A stretch of DNA of 28,944 nt from an uncultured Paracoccaceae bacterium (GTDB taxonomy: Bacteria > Pseudomonadota > Alphaproteobacteria > Rhodobacterales > Rhodobacteraceae). The notes beneath the pieces were generated by a model, which ran no database searches, was not told the origin of the DNA, and saw nothing but the letters and a program-made list of their open reading frames with translations. How positions within the stretch are numbered: position 1 is the first letter of the stretch; every line of letters starts with the position of its first letter. Shown piece by piece: positions 15,668-25,852 of this stretch. Position numbers and translations under genes: made by a program. The stretch lies in assembly GCA_937132145.1 (NCBI GenBank), contig CAKZNY010000138.1:1-28944 (forward strand), in the 5' to 3' direction.

Positions 15668-16978
15668 ATGAAAGATATAACGCCAGATAAGGCTGACCTT
15701 GACCCGATCGAAATCGCCTCGCGTGATGAAATTCAGGCGTTGCAACTTGCGCGCATGAAGTGGTCTTTGAACCACGCATACGACAACGTGCCCATGTACA
15801 AAAAGCGCTTTGACGAAAAGGGCGTGCATCCTGATGATTTGAAAACTTTGGCGGATTTGGCGAAGTTTCCGTTCACCTACAAAGACGATTTGCGCGATAA
15901 CTATCCGTTTGGCCTGCTGGCTGTTCCGCGAGAGCAAATTGTCCGAATTCATGCCTCGTCTGGCACAACCGGAAAGGCGACGGTTGTTGGCTATACCAAG
16001 CATGACATTGATGTTTTTTCGGACATGGTCGCGCGAAGCCTGCGGGCCTCTGGCGTTCGAGCCGGCGAGATGGTGCATAACGCTTACGGGTACGGCTTGT
16101 TCACCGGTGGCTTGGGCGCGCATTACGGGATTGAGCGTCTGGGGGCGACGGTCGTGCCGGTGTCCGGTGGGCAAACAGCGCGGCAGGTAACACTTATTAA
16201 CGATTTCAAACCGCACGCGATCATGGTGACGCCGTCCTATATGCTCAATATTCTGGAGCAGTTTCACCATGTGGGGCTGGACCCGCGCGATTGCTCGTTG
16301 CAAGTCGGTATTTTCGGGGCTGAACCATGGACCAACGCGATGCGCCTTGAGGTCGAAAGCGCGTTTGATATGCATGCGGTCGATATTTACGGCCTTAGCG
16401 AAATCATGGGGCCGGGGGTGGCGAATGAATGTGTCGAAACCAAAGACGGGCTGCATATATGGGAGGATCATTTTTACCCCGAAATCATCGATCCCGAAAC
16501 CGGAGAGCTGGTTGAAGACGGCGAAATGGGCGAGCTGGTGTTTACCACGTTAACCAAAGAAGGCCTGCCGATGATCCGCTACAGAACGCGCGATTTGACC
16601 CGTCTGTTGCCCGGAACGGCACGCTCAATGCGGCGGATGGAGAAGATCACCGGGCGCTCGGACGACATGATGATCCTTCGCGGCGTTAATGTTTTCCCCA
16701 CCCAGATCGAGGAACAAGTGTTGGCGACGGGTGGTTTATCCCCCCATTTCCAGATCGAGCTTTACCGCGCCGGACACATGGATGCCATGCGTATTAACGT
16801 AGAGGCGACGCCGGATGCAGCGGACGGGTTAAGCAAGGCGGCAGCGGCGCGGATGTTGTCGAAACGTATTAAGGATAACGCGGGGGTTTCAACTGAAATC
16901 ATCGTTGCCGATCCGGGCAGCATACCGCGCTCGCAAGGGAAAGCGGTGCGCGTGATTGACAACCGACCAAAGGAATAA
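15668..16978 (+). CDS. paaK: Phenylacetate-CoA ligase
   Basis: PaaK activates phenylacetate to phenylacetyl-CoA with ATP in the first step of the pathway. The 436 residues match the family. The AMP-binding loop ASSGTTGKATVVGYT (about 96-110), IYGLSEIMGPG and the YRTRDLTRLL motif are present, as is the C-terminal PaaK-type lid domain. It starts at the ATG at 15668 after AGGAACGAAGT, 18 bases past paaI. The tetR gene follows two bases after its stop, so they are co-transcribed. Confidence 0.95.
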   Translation: MKDITPDKADLDPIEIASRDEIQALQLARMKWSLNHAYDNVPMYKKRFDEKGVHPDDLKTLADLAKFPFTYKDDLRDNYPFGLLAVPREQIVRIHASSGTTGKATVVGYTKHDIDVFSDMVARSLRASGVRAGEMVHNAYGYGLFTGGLGAHYGIERLGATVVPVSGGQTARQVTLINDFKPHAIMVTPSYMLNILEQFHHVGLDPRDCSLQVGIFGAEPWTNAMRLEVESAFDMHAVDIYGLSEIMGPGVANECVETKDGLHIWEDHFYPEIIDPETGELVEDGEMGELVFTTLTKEGLPMIRYRTRDLTRLLPGTARSMRRMEKITGRSDDMMILRGVNVFPTQIEEQVLATGGLSPHFQIELYRAGHMDAMRINVEATPDAADGLSKAAAARMLSKRIKDNAGVSTEIIVADPGSIPRSQGKAVRVIDNRPKE

Positions 16979-16980
16979 CC

Positions 16981-17574
16981 GTGGCACGAACAATAGCAAA
17001 AGACTACGATCAGAAGCGCGACCAGATACTGAAAACCGCGGCGAAGGTCTTCGCGGAGGCGGGTTTTGATCGCGCCTCGATGAGCCAGCTTGCCAAGGCG
17101 TGTAATATCTCCAAGGCGAATATCTACCATTATTATGATGGTAAGGATGCGTTATTGTTTGGCGTCCTAGACACGTATTTGCGCGAATTGCGGGATCGTT
17201 TGCAAAAAGTTAACGGGGATGGCTTGCACCCTGACGCGCACTTGTCTGCATTGGTTAAAGAAGTGTTACTGGCCTATCACGGGGCGGATGACGAGCACCG
17301 CGTGCAGGCGGCAGGCATCCCCGTGCTTCCGCCAGAACAGCAGAAAATCTTGCGGGGATATCAGCGCGATATGGTGGCGCAGATGTCGGATGTTGTTAAG
17401 GCAATTGCGCCGGATAAATATGCCCAAAACGCGCAGAACTTGCTGGAAACCACGATGTCGATCTATGGGATGCTGAACTGGTATTACATGTGGAACCGCG
17501 ACCCGAGCGAGGACGCTCGGATCACGTATGCCAAGACCGTCACGGATTTAGTCCTGAACGGCATTAAGGTTTAG
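16981..17574 (+). CDS. TetR/AcrR-family regulator, probable paa repressor
   Basis: The 197-residue protein has an N-terminal TetR helix-turn-helix (about residues 13-60, with ASMSQLAKACNISKANIYHYYDGKDALL) and an all-helical ligand domain. The GTG start at 16981 follows AAAGGA and sits two bases after the paaK stop. Its place in the paa operon and the shared TetR-type palindromes at two paa promoters suggest that it represses the cluster, much like PaaR proteins in other bacteria, which release DNA on binding phenylacetyl-CoA. A paaX gene is also present, so the two may divide the task. Confidence 0.88.
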   Translation: MARTIAKDYDQKRDQILKTAAKVFAEAGFDRASMSQLAKACNISKANIYHYYDGKDALLFGVLDTYLRELRDRLQKVNGDGLHPDAHLSALVKEVLLAYHGADDEHRVQAAGIPVLPPEQQKILRGYQRDMVAQMSDVVKAIAPDKYAQNAQNLLETTMSIYGMLNWYYMWNRDPSEDARITYAKTVTDLVLNGIKV

Positions 17575-17579
17575 GTAAC

Positions 17580-18647
<1,068 letters not shown>

Positions 18648-18657
18648 GCCATTCCTC

Positions 18658-19125
18658 CTAGATGCATTTGAAATAATCGAAAGGTTCCAGACAATCGTCG
18701 CAGCGCCATTGGGCTTTGCACGGGGTGGACCCGAATTGGCTGATGCGCGAGAGGTTATCGCTACCGCATTGTGGGCATTTGGCTGGCCCGCCTGCGGGTT
18801 GCGGAGGGGCGATGCCGTATTCCTCTAACGCTTTGCGGCCCTTTTTGGATAACCAGTCGGTGGTCCAAGGCGGGGAAAGCTGGCGTTTCAGCTCCAGCTT
18901 TTTGATGCCTTTGCCGCGCAACGCGGTCTCTATGTCCAGATTGATGATGCTGGTCGCAGGGCACCCCGAATAGGTGGGGGTGACGTTAACGATTAGTTTA
19001 TCATCTTCCCAGACAACGCCGCGAATGATGCCCAGATCGACCAGCGAGATCACAGGTATCTCGGGATCGGGAACCGCGTCGAGCCATTCCCAAACCGTGT
19101 CGATGGAGGGCAGGGCGCTCACCAT
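18658..19125 (-). CDS. paaD: Phenylacetyl-CoA epoxidase maturation subunit
   Basis: PaaD is needed for epoxidase maturation, probably for Fe-S assembly. The 155-residue protein has an N-terminal MIP18/DUF59-like domain (with DPEIPVISLVDLGI) and a C-terminal cysteine pair pattern (CPQCGSDN and CDDC) that resembles a zinc ribbon. Its ATG at 19123-19125 overlaps the paaC end by seven bases. Confidence 0.92.
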   Translation of the reverse strand: MVSALPSIDTVWEWLDAVPDPEIPVISLVDLGIIRGVVWEDDKLIVNVTPTYSGCPATSIINLDIETALRGKGIKKLELKRQLSPPWTTDWLSKKGRKALEEYGIAPPQPAGGPAKCPQCGSDNLSRISQFGSTPCKAQWRCDDCLEPFDYFKCI

Positions 19126-19877
19126 GTTGCCCCGGGATAAGCGCGCTGCAAGAACTGCATGTCGGCAAGGATAAACCCGAGGTGTTCGGTATGGACGCCA
19201 GACTTGCCACCTTTGTGGGTATAGCTGCTGTCAGGGATCGTCAGGGTCGCATCGCGCAGAATGTGTCCGACCAGTTCTTCCCATTCGGTTTTCAGTGACG
19301 CGGCTTTCGGGGCAATGTTTGCGGCGGCCAGAACCTCGTCAACCTCGTCGCTGATGAACATCTCGCCGGTGTAATCCCAGAGGTCGTCCAAAGCGGCCTG
19401 CATCCGGTTGTGGCTTTCATCCGTTCCGTCACCAAGACCAACGACGGTATCGGCGGAGCGTTCCAGATGGTAGGCAACTTCCTTCGATGCTTTTGCGGCA
19501 ATCTCGGCCACGCGCGGATCGGTGGAGGTCAGCAACTTGCCCAGCATCAGGCTTTGCCAAGCGTCAAACAGGAATTGGCGCATCATGGTTTTACCAAAAT
19601 CGCCGTTGGGACGCTCGACCAGCAACAGGTTGCGATAATCCCATGCGTCGCGCAGATATGCCAGATTGTCGGCGGTGCGGCCCTTGCCTTCAACCTCGCC
19701 AGCCAATTCCAGCCAGAATGTTGTCTGGCCGATCAGATCCAGCGCCGTATTGGCCAGCGCGATGTCTTCCTCCAGCACCGGCGCGTGGCCGATCCATTCG
19801 GAAACGCGGTGGCTTAGGATACCGGTGTTATCGCCAAGGCGCAGCAAAAACTGGAACAGGGCTTCGTTGCGCGTCAT
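19119..19877 (-). CDS. paaC: Phenylacetyl-CoA epoxidase structural subunit
   Basis: PaaC is the inactive ferritin-like partner that pairs with PaaA in the epoxidase. The 252 residues match the family, with helical content and the conserved LGDNTGILSHRVSEWIGHAP start. I chose the ATG at 19875-19877, which shares a base with the paaB stop (TGATG); a GTG one codon upstream is also in frame. Confidence 0.93.
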   Translation of the reverse strand: MTRNEALFQFLLRLGDNTGILSHRVSEWIGHAPVLEEDIALANTALDLIGQTTFWLELAGEVEGKGRTADNLAYLRDAWDYRNLLLVERPNGDFGKTMMRQFLFDAWQSLMLGKLLTSTDPRVAEIAAKASKEVAYHLERSADTVVGLGDGTDESHNRMQAALDDLWDYTGEMFISDEVDEVLAAANIAPKAASLKTEWEELVGHILRDATLTIPDSSYTHKGGKSGVHTEHLGFILADMQFLQRAYPGATW

Positions 19878-20161
19878 CACATCGCCCCCACATCATCGGG
19901 AATGTCGAAGAACGCGGGGTGACGGTAGACTTTGGAATTTGACGGCTCGTAAAACGGGCCTTTGTCGCTGGGCGAGGAGGCCGCGATATGCACCGCCTCG
20001 ACCACCCAGATGCTGACGCCTTCGTTGCGCCGCGTGTAAACATCACGGGCGTTTTTGATCGCCATTTCCGCGTCAGGCGCGTGCAGGCTGCCGATGTGGC
20101 GGTGCGACATGCCGTGTTGACCGCGGATAAATACTTCCCATAGGGGCCATTCTTTAGACAT
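19877..20161 (-). CDS. paaB: Phenylacetyl-CoA epoxidase small subunit
   Basis: PaaB is a small bridging subunit of the epoxidase complex. The 94-residue protein starts MSKEWPLWEVFIRG and has HIGSLHAPDAEMAIKNARDV, both typical. The open frame continues upstream, but the ATG at 20159-20161 has an AGGAG site and gives the expected length. It lies 11 bases after paaA. Confidence 0.93.
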   Translation of the reverse strand: MSKEWPLWEVFIRGQHGMSHRHIGSLHAPDAEMAIKNARDVYTRRNEGVSIWVVEAVHIAASSPSDKGPFYEPSNSKVYRHPAFFDIPDDVGAM

Positions 20162-20172
20162 TGTGTTTCTCC

Positions 20173-21162
20173 TTATTCCGCCGCAACGCGAGCAGATTTT
20201 TTCTTTGCGTGGGCCAGCAATCCATCGCGAACCCATTCCCCGTCGTCCCAGGCTTTTACCCGGGCGGCGAGGCGTTCTTTGTTGCAAGGGCCATTGCCTT
20301 TGATAACCTCGAAGAATTCGTTCCAGTCGGGTTGGGCGTAATCGTACCCGTCTTTTTCCGCGTTCCACGTTATGGTCTGGTCGGGGCATTCAAGACCGAG
20401 GTATTCGATTTGCGGGACGGTTTGATCGACGAATTTCTGGCGCAGCTCGTCATTCGTGTTGATCTTGATTTTCCACGCCATCGATTGTTCCGAGTGCACG
20501 GATTCCGCGTCAGGCGGGCCGAACATCATCAGCGAGGGATACCAGAACCGGTTCAGGGAATCCTGCGCCATGGCCTTTTGTGCGTCATTGCCTTGCGCCA
20601 TCTTCAGCATGATGGAATAGCCCTGACGCTGGTGGAAACTTTCCTCTTTGCAAATCCGCACCATCGCCCGTGAATACGGCCCGTAAGACGTGCGTTGCAG
20701 GGGCACCTGATTCATGATCGCTGCCCCATCGACCAGCCAGCCTATGGCGCCCATATCTGCCCAGTTCAGCGTCGGGTAATTGAAGATGGAGGAATATTTC
20801 ATCCGCCCTGCATGCAATTCCTCGATCAGCTCGTCGCGGCTAACGCCTAGTGTTTCGGCGGCGCAGTAAAGGTACAATCCGTGGCCTGCCTCGTCTTGCA
20901 CTTTGGCGATCAGAATGGCTTTGCGTTCCAGTGTCGGGGCGCGCGTTATCCAGTTTCCTTCGGGTAGCTGGCCGACGATTTCGGAGTGCGCGTGCTGCCC
21001 GATCTGGCGGATAAGCGTTGCGCGGTAATCGTCGGGCATCCAGTCTTTAGGCTCGATCTTTTGGCCTGCGTCGATGCGGTCCTGAAAGGCGCGCTCGCTA
21101 TCGCTCATCTCGTCACGGGTTTTTACGCTGTTGCTGGCGGTCTTAATCATTTGTGCATACAT
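20173..21162 (-). CDS. paaA: Phenylacetyl-CoA epoxidase catalytic subunit
   Basis: PaaA is the di-iron oxygenase that epoxidises the aromatic ring of phenylacetyl-CoA. The 329 residues have the ferritin-like diiron set: Glu61, then EAGH (Glu91, His94), and EESFH (Glu174, His177). The N-terminus (MYAQMIKT) and length match known PaaA. It starts at the ATG at 21160-21162 after an AAAGGAG site, 12 bases past the paaJ stop. Confidence 0.95.
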   Translation of the reverse strand: MYAQMIKTASNSVKTRDEMSDSERAFQDRIDAGQKIEPKDWMPDDYRATLIRQIGQHAHSEIVGQLPEGNWITRAPTLERKAILIAKVQDEAGHGLYLYCAAETLGVSRDELIEELHAGRMKYSSIFNYPTLNWADMGAIGWLVDGAAIMNQVPLQRTSYGPYSRAMVRICKEESFHQRQGYSIMLKMAQGNDAQKAMAQDSLNRFWYPSLMMFGPPDAESVHSEQSMAWKIKINTNDELRQKFVDQTVPQIEYLGLECPDQTITWNAEKDGYDYAQPDWNEFFEVIKGNGPCNKERLAARVKAWDDGEWVRDGLLAHAKKKSARVAAE

Positions 21163-21174
21163 CCGTGTTCTCCT

Positions 21175-22377
21175 TTAAACGCGCTCGAGGATCATGGCGA
21201 CACCTTGCCCGACCCCGACGCACATTGTGCAAAGCGCATAACGCCCGCCTGTTCGTTGCAATTGATATGCTGCCGTCAGGGCCAATCGTGCGCCCGACAT
21301 GCCCAGCGGATGCCCCAGCGCAATCGCCCCGCCGTTGGGGTTCACATGTGCCGCGTCATCGGGGATTCCAAGTTCGCGTAATGTAGCCAAGCCTTGGCTG
21401 GCGAACGCCTCGTTCAGTTCAATCACGTCCATCTGCTCGATCGTCAGGCCAGCCTTCGCCAGCACTTTACGGGTTGCAGGAACCGGACCAATCCCCATGA
21501 CGCGCGGCGCAACCCCGACTGCTGCCATGCCCACCACACGCACTATAGGGGTTAACCCGTTCTTAACCGCCGTCGCCTCGTTAGCCAGCAGCAAGGCCGC
21601 AGAACCATCGTTAACGCCGGATGCATTCCCTGCCGTAACCGTAAGATCCGCGCCGTTAATACCGCGAAGCTTGGCTAGTTTATCAGCGGTTATCCCCGCA
21701 CGCGGGTGTTCGTCCGTATCAAATATTATCGGATCAGCGCGGCGTTGCGGTACACTAACCGGAACGATCTCGTGCGCAAAAATACCGGCCGCATGTGCGG
21801 CGCTCCACCGAGCCTGACTGCGGGCGGCGAAGGCGTCTTGGTCCTGACGACTAATACCGTAATCCGCCGCCACATTATCCGCGGTTTGGGGCATGGAGTC
21901 GACGCCGTAGGCCGCCTCCATCTTCGGATTAACGAACCGCCAGCCGATGGTTGTGTCATAGACCGTGTTAGCGCGACTGAACGCGGCATCGGCCTTGGGC
22001 ATCACGAACGGTGCGCGGCTCATGCTTTCGACACCGCCAGCGATTACCATATCGTAATCCCCTGCGCGAATGCCCCGCGCCGCCATGCCGATTGCGTCCA
22101 TACCAGACGCACACAGGCGGTTAATCGTGGTTCCGGGAACGCCCGATGGCAGCCCTGCCAGCAGTGCCGCCATCCGCGCGACATTGCGGTTATCCTCCCC
22201 CGCCTGATTGGCGCAGCCGTAGATAACATCGTCCACAGCGGACCAGTCCACATCGGGGTTGCGCGACCTCAAAGCGGCGATAGGAATAGCGGCCAGATCA
22301 TCGGTGCGAACGGTGGACAACGCACCGCCGTAGCGGCCTATCGGCGTTCTGACTGCGTCGCAAATAAATGCATCCAT
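21175..22377 (-). CDS. paaJ: 3-oxoadipyl-CoA / 3-oxo-5,6-dehydrosuberyl-CoA thiolase
   Basis: This thiolase ends each beta-oxidation round of the pathway and releases acetyl-CoA. The 400 residues have the active-site set of thiolases: Cys89 in NRLCASG, His356 in ALGHPLGMSG and Cys386 in CTMCVG. The frame is open to 22509, but the ATG at 22375-22377 follows GAGGAG and gives the typical N-terminus MDAFICDAVRTPIG. It leads the paaABCDE unit. A PcaF role in beta-ketoadipate use cannot be excluded, but no such genes are near. Confidence 0.93.
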   Translation of the reverse strand: MDAFICDAVRTPIGRYGGALSTVRTDDLAAIPIAALRSRNPDVDWSAVDDVIYGCANQAGEDNRNVARMAALLAGLPSGVPGTTINRLCASGMDAIGMAARGIRAGDYDMVIAGGVESMSRAPFVMPKADAAFSRANTVYDTTIGWRFVNPKMEAAYGVDSMPQTADNVAADYGISRQDQDAFAARSQARWSAAHAAGIFAHEIVPVSVPQRRADPIIFDTDEHPRAGITADKLAKLRGINGADLTVTAGNASGVNDGSAALLLANEATAVKNGLTPIVRVVGMAAVGVAPRVMGIGPVPATRKVLAKAGLTIEQMDVIELNEAFASQGLATLRELGIPDDAAHVNPNGGAIALGHPLGMSGARLALTAAYQLQRTGGRYALCTMCVGVGQGVAMILERV

Positions 22378-22793
22378 GTGGGTAATCTCCTCGCCCGAGA
22401 TAAGCTGACCGTTCGGTCGGTGATATGCAATATTTCGATTCGGCGCAATGCATATGTTACAAAAATTATGAATATTTACGAAAGCGTGTAACTCAACGAA
22501 AAATTGCATAGCACGGATTGAGGATGAATTAAAATTAGAGCATCAACTGTAATGAGGCCGATGCCGTTGAAATATAGCCATACATTCGTTTTCCGACAGT
22601 AATATGTCGCTTAAGGCTATTTATTTGGTTCTATAAAGTTATGCTAGCTACATGAAAAAAATTCAACAGTTAGCGAATTGTGGCCTGCATACTGCAATTA
22701 CTATTCACGATTTGAATGCGAGCAAAACGATGGATTTCTGAGGGACGCTAACGAGTAACAATACTTACCGAAAACCAACACGGAGAAATATCA
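22378..22793. other. Divergent promoter region of paaJ and the transporter
   Basis: These 416 bases hold no convincing gene. They contain the TetR-type operator at 22407-22418 near the paaJ end and an AT-rich stretch upstream of the transporter gene. The substrate-binding protein start at 22794 has a GGAGA ribosome site. Confidence 0.6.
22407..22418. promoter_or_regulatory. TetR-type operator upstream of paaJ
   Basis: GACCGTTCGGTC has perfect 5-bp arms around TT and shares the core ACCGTTCGGT with the site at 14385-14394. It is 30-41 bp upstream of the paaJ start. The match at two distant paa promoters supports a shared regulator. Confidence 0.75.
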
Positions 22794-23792
22794 ATGAAAA
22801 AGCTACTTGCAATTGCAACGATCGCATTCGGCCTGTCGGCTGGCGGCGTCATGGCACAGGAGGAGTGCGGCGACATTACGATGGCCGAATTCAACTGGGC
22901 ATCTGGCGAGCTGATGGCAAACGTCGATAAATTTATTCTTGAAGAAGGCTATGGCTGTAATGTCGAGCTGATTATTGGTGGCACCGCCCCGATTTTCGCC
23001 TCCATGAACGAAAAAGGCAAACCTGATATTGCCGGTGAGCAATGGGTGAATGGTGTCCGCGTTCTCGTTGACGCAGCCCTCGCAGAAGGTCGTCTTGTGG
23101 CGGTTAACCGCGGTCCGATCACCGGTTTGGGTGAAGGATGGTGGATTCCACCTTACACGGCGGCGGCCAACCCTGAACTGATAACTGTGCTGGACTGGAT
23201 TGAACGTCCTGATCTATTCCCGTCGGCTGAAGATCCATCCAAAGGCGCCTTTGTTGGTTGTCCGGCTGGCTGGGGCTGTCAGAACGTGAACGCCAGTCTG
23301 TTTGATGCGTTTGACATGGCTGAAAAAGGTTGGGTTCTAATTGATCCGGGTTCGGCTGCGGGTCTTGATGGTTCGATCGCCAAAGCGAATGAGCGCGGCG
23401 AAAACTGGTTGGGTTATTACTGGTCGCCAACTTCCATGATCGGCAAATACGACATGCAGAAACTTCCATGGGGCGTTGAGTTCGTTGGAGCAGAGCATTG
23501 GAACACATGTATTGCGCAGGAAGACTGTATTGATCCACAGCAATCCGCATGGATAAAATCCGAGGTGTTCACTATCGTCACCGACGAATTCGCAGCTAGC
23601 GGTGGTCCGATTATGGACTTCCTGGAAGCCCGCGTTTTCCCGGGTTCTGTGATGGGCGCGATGCTGGTTTATATGGCTGAAGAACAAGCTGCTGGCGAAG
23701 ACGCCGCGATCGAGTTCCTTATTAGGTATGAGGACGTTTGGACAGCTTGGGTATCCGAAGAGGTGGCCGCTAAAGTTAAAGCAGCTCTTTAA
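22794..23792 (+). CDS. proX: OpuAC/ProX-type substrate-binding protein of an ABC transporter
   Basis: The 332-residue protein has a signal peptide (about 1-21, cut after VMA) and an OpuAC/ProX-type periplasmic binding fold for quaternary or cationic amines such as glycine betaine, proline betaine or choline. The sequence has several Trp-rich segments (for example FNWASGE, GWWIPPY) typical of the aromatic cage. A hairpin terminator after its stop probably lets it be made in excess over the membrane parts. It leads the permease and ATPase genes and the flavoenzyme gene. The ligand is not decided by the sequence. Confidence 0.88.
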   Translation: MKKLLAIATIAFGLSAGGVMAQEECGDITMAEFNWASGELMANVDKFILEEGYGCNVELIIGGTAPIFASMNEKGKPDIAGEQWVNGVRVLVDAALAEGRLVAVNRGPITGLGEGWWIPPYTAAANPELITVLDWIERPDLFPSAEDPSKGAFVGCPAGWGCQNVNASLFDAFDMAEKGWVLIDPGSAAGLDGSIAKANERGENWLGYYWSPTSMIGKYDMQKLPWGVEFVGAEHWNTCIAQEDCIDPQQSAWIKSEVFTIVTDEFAASGGPIMDFLEARVFPGSVMGAMLVYMAEEQAAGEDAAIEFLIRYEDVWTAWVSEEVAAKVKAAL

Positions 23793-23813
23793 TTTTGATA
23801 CTGCTATAATAAG

Positions 23814-23845
23814 AAAGCCGGCCAGCATTCGTTGGCGGGCTTTTT
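23814..23845 (+). terminator. Attenuating terminator between binding protein and permease
   Basis: AAAGCC-G-GCCA pairs with TGGC-G-GGCTTT across an 8-base loop, followed by TT and more T-rich sequence. One internal G-G mismatch breaks the stem. It lies between the binding-protein stop and the permease start, so it likely lowers permease and ATPase expression. Confidence 0.75.
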
Positions 23846-23870
23846 CTAACTGTAATCAGGGAAGAGAAAC

Positions 23871-24758
23871 ATGAGCATTTTTACCGAGTTTCCAGAGATG
23901 AGCCGGACAGACTTGCGGGACCTCAAAAAGGGTGTCGATGAAGCATTCCGCTCGTTCACACGCGCAAACGGCGAAGCTATCGAGAACTTCTTCTTCCCGC
24001 TTTTGAAATTTCTGGTCTGGTTTGAAAAACTTCTAATTTCAACACCGTGGCCAATAATGATCCTTGTTCTATGCGCGCTGGTCTGGGCTGGCAGCCGAAG
24101 CTGGGGCTTGGTGGTTGGCACCGTGCTGGTGTTGTTACTGATCGGGTATCTGGGTATGTGGGAGGATACGATGTTCACAATCGCGCTGATCTCGGTCGCG
24201 ACGATGATCTGCATTGTGATAGGCATCCCGCTGGGCATTGTGATGTCAAAATCTGATCGAACGCAGGCGGTTATCACGCCAGTCCTCGATATTATGCAAA
24301 CCATCCCCAGTTTCGTCTACCTTATCCCCATCCTGATGCTGCTGGGCATCGGCAAGGTGCCCGGCCTGATTGCGGTGTGCATCTACGCCGTTCCGCCTGT
24401 TGTGCGCCTGACCAATCTTGGTATCCGGCTGGTGGACCGCGATGTGCTGGAGGCGGCGGACGCGTTTGGGGCCTCGCCCCGGCAAAAACTGTGGACGGTA
24501 CAAATTCCGTTGGCGCTGCCCAACATTTTCGCCGGTGTGAACCAGACTATTATGATGGCACTGGCCATGGTGGTGGTTGCCGCGCTGATCGGTGTGCACG
24601 GGCTTGGGCAACAGGTGCTCAAAGCGGTGAACAACCAATACCTCGCCCTTGGTATGATGAACGGTCTGGCGATTGTGGCGATTGCGATTGTTTTCGACCG
24701 CGTCTCGCAAAAATATGGTCAACGCTTGCAGAAACACACGGAGGTGATCCATGGATGA
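23871..24758 (+). CDS. proW: ABC transporter permease, ProW/OpuAB type
   Basis: The 295-residue membrane protein has about six hydrophobic segments and the permease-ATPase coupling loop EAADAFGASPRQKLWTVQIP. The long hydrophilic N-terminus before the first segment is typical of ProW. It overlaps the ATPase gene by eight bases, indicating coupling. It forms the channel of the transporter. Confidence 0.9.
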   Translation: MSIFTEFPEMSRTDLRDLKKGVDEAFRSFTRANGEAIENFFFPLLKFLVWFEKLLISTPWPIMILVLCALVWAGSRSWGLVVGTVLVLLLIGYLGMWEDTMFTIALISVATMICIVIGIPLGIVMSKSDRTQAVITPVLDIMQTIPSFVYLIPILMLLGIGKVPGLIAVCIYAVPPVVRLTNLGIRLVDRDVLEAADAFGASPRQKLWTVQIPLALPNIFAGVNQTIMMALAMVVVAALIGVHGLGQQVLKAVNNQYLALGMMNGLAIVAIAIVFDRVSQKYGQRLQKHTEVIHG

Positions 24759-25779
24759 TCACAGCATTGAAATCCGCAATCTTTACAAGATATTCGGGGC
24801 GCATGGTAAGAAGTATATCGAGGCCGTGGAAAACGGCATGTCCAAGGACGAGCTGAACGCCAAACATGGACATGTTCTGGCTCTTAAAGACATCAACATC
24901 CACATACCACAGGCCAAAATTCAGGTAATTATGGGGTTGTCCGGTTCGGGGAAATCCACCTTGATCCGCCATATCAACCGCCTGATCGTACCGACTGTTG
25001 GCGAAGTGATTTATCAGGGCGAGGATGTGTGTAAAATGTCCGAATCCGACCTGCGCGAATTTCGTCGCCACAAAACCGCGATGGTGTTCCAGAAGTTCTC
25101 TTTGCTGCCGCACCGGACGGTGATTAAAAACACGCTTTTCGGGCTAGAATTGCAGGGTATTGCCAAGAAGGAATGCGAAGAACGCGCGCGTCACTGGTTG
25201 GTACGTGTGGGGCTTGAAGGCTATGCGGACCGCTACCCGAACGAGCTTTCCGGCGGTATGCAGCAGCGCGTTGGCCTTGCCCGTGCGTTGACAAATGATG
25301 CAGATATTTTGCTGATGGACGAGGCGTTTTCGGCACTTGATCCGCTGATCCGCAACGATATGCAAGCCATTTTGCTTGAATTGCAAGCGGAGCTGCACAA
25401 GACCGTCGTTTTCATCACCCACGACCTCGACGAGGCTTTACGCCTTGGCGACCGCATCGCGATTTTGCGCGATGGTGCGGTTATCCAGCAGGGCACGGGG
25501 CAGGAGATTGTTCTGAAACCAGCGGACGCCTACATCACCGATTTCGTAAAAGAGGTGAATCGCGGGCGCGTGATTTTGGTCGATACCATCATGAAAACAG
25601 GCGCGAACGGCTCTGCTTCTGTCAGCATTCCAAGTGGTAGCCGGCTAGAAAACGCAGCCAAGTTGCTAACCGATTCAGGCGAAGCAACGGCGAATGTCGT
25701 CGATGATAAGGGGGTATCAATCGGTACGATCTCGATGAAGGCCACAATCGACGCTATGGTGACCCCCGCGTCGCACTGA
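24751..25779 (+). CDS. proV: ABC transporter ATPase, ProV/OpuAA type
   Basis: The 342-residue protein has Walker A GLSGSGKST (about 62-70), the signature LSGGMQQR and Walker B ILLMDEAFSALD, followed by the H-loop. The ProV-like N-terminal extension (about 1-40) precedes the ATPase core. After the ATPase domain a short C-terminal segment (about 270-342) resembles a single reduced CBS unit instead of the tandem pair of E. coli ProV. Osmotic gating may therefore be altered. Overlap with the permease gene confirms operon membership. Confidence 0.92.
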   Translation: MDDHSIEIRNLYKIFGAHGKKYIEAVENGMSKDELNAKHGHVLALKDINIHIPQAKIQVIMGLSGSGKSTLIRHINRLIVPTVGEVIYQGEDVCKMSESDLREFRRHKTAMVFQKFSLLPHRTVIKNTLFGLELQGIAKKECEERARHWLVRVGLEGYADRYPNELSGGMQQRVGLARALTNDADILLMDEAFSALDPLIRNDMQAILLELQAELHKTVVFITHDLDEALRLGDRIAILRDGAVIQQGTGQEIVLKPADAYITDFVKEVNRGRVILVDTIMKTGANGSASVSIPSGSRLENAAKLLTDSGEATANVVDDKGVSIGTISMKATIDAMVTPASH

Positions 25780-25801
25780 AGGCGCTATAACCCCTTGCGG
25801 C

Positions 25802-25833
25802 CAGACGGTATTTGCCTGACAAATAGGCGTCTG
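25802..25833. promoter_or_regulatory. Hairpin in leader of the flavoenzyme gene
   Basis: CAGACG-G-TATTTG (25802-25814) pairs with CAAATA-GG-CGTCTG (25820-25833) around a 5-base loop, with one asymmetric bulge. It lies between the ATPase stop and the flavoenzyme ribosome site (TAAGGAG at 25839-25845). There is no T-run, so an operator or mRNA structure is more likely than a terminator. Confidence 0.5.
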
Positions 25834-25852
25834 CGCCATAAGGAGTGCCTGA

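Noticed and set aside
15509..16471. 320-residue minus-strand frame antisense to paaI/paaK
   Set aside because: paaI and paaK on the other strand are unmistakable, and the antisense peptide has no recognisable domain.
21706..22491. 261-residue plus-strand frame over the paaJ 5' half
   Set aside because: It is antisense to a clear thiolase and has no domain or ribosome site.
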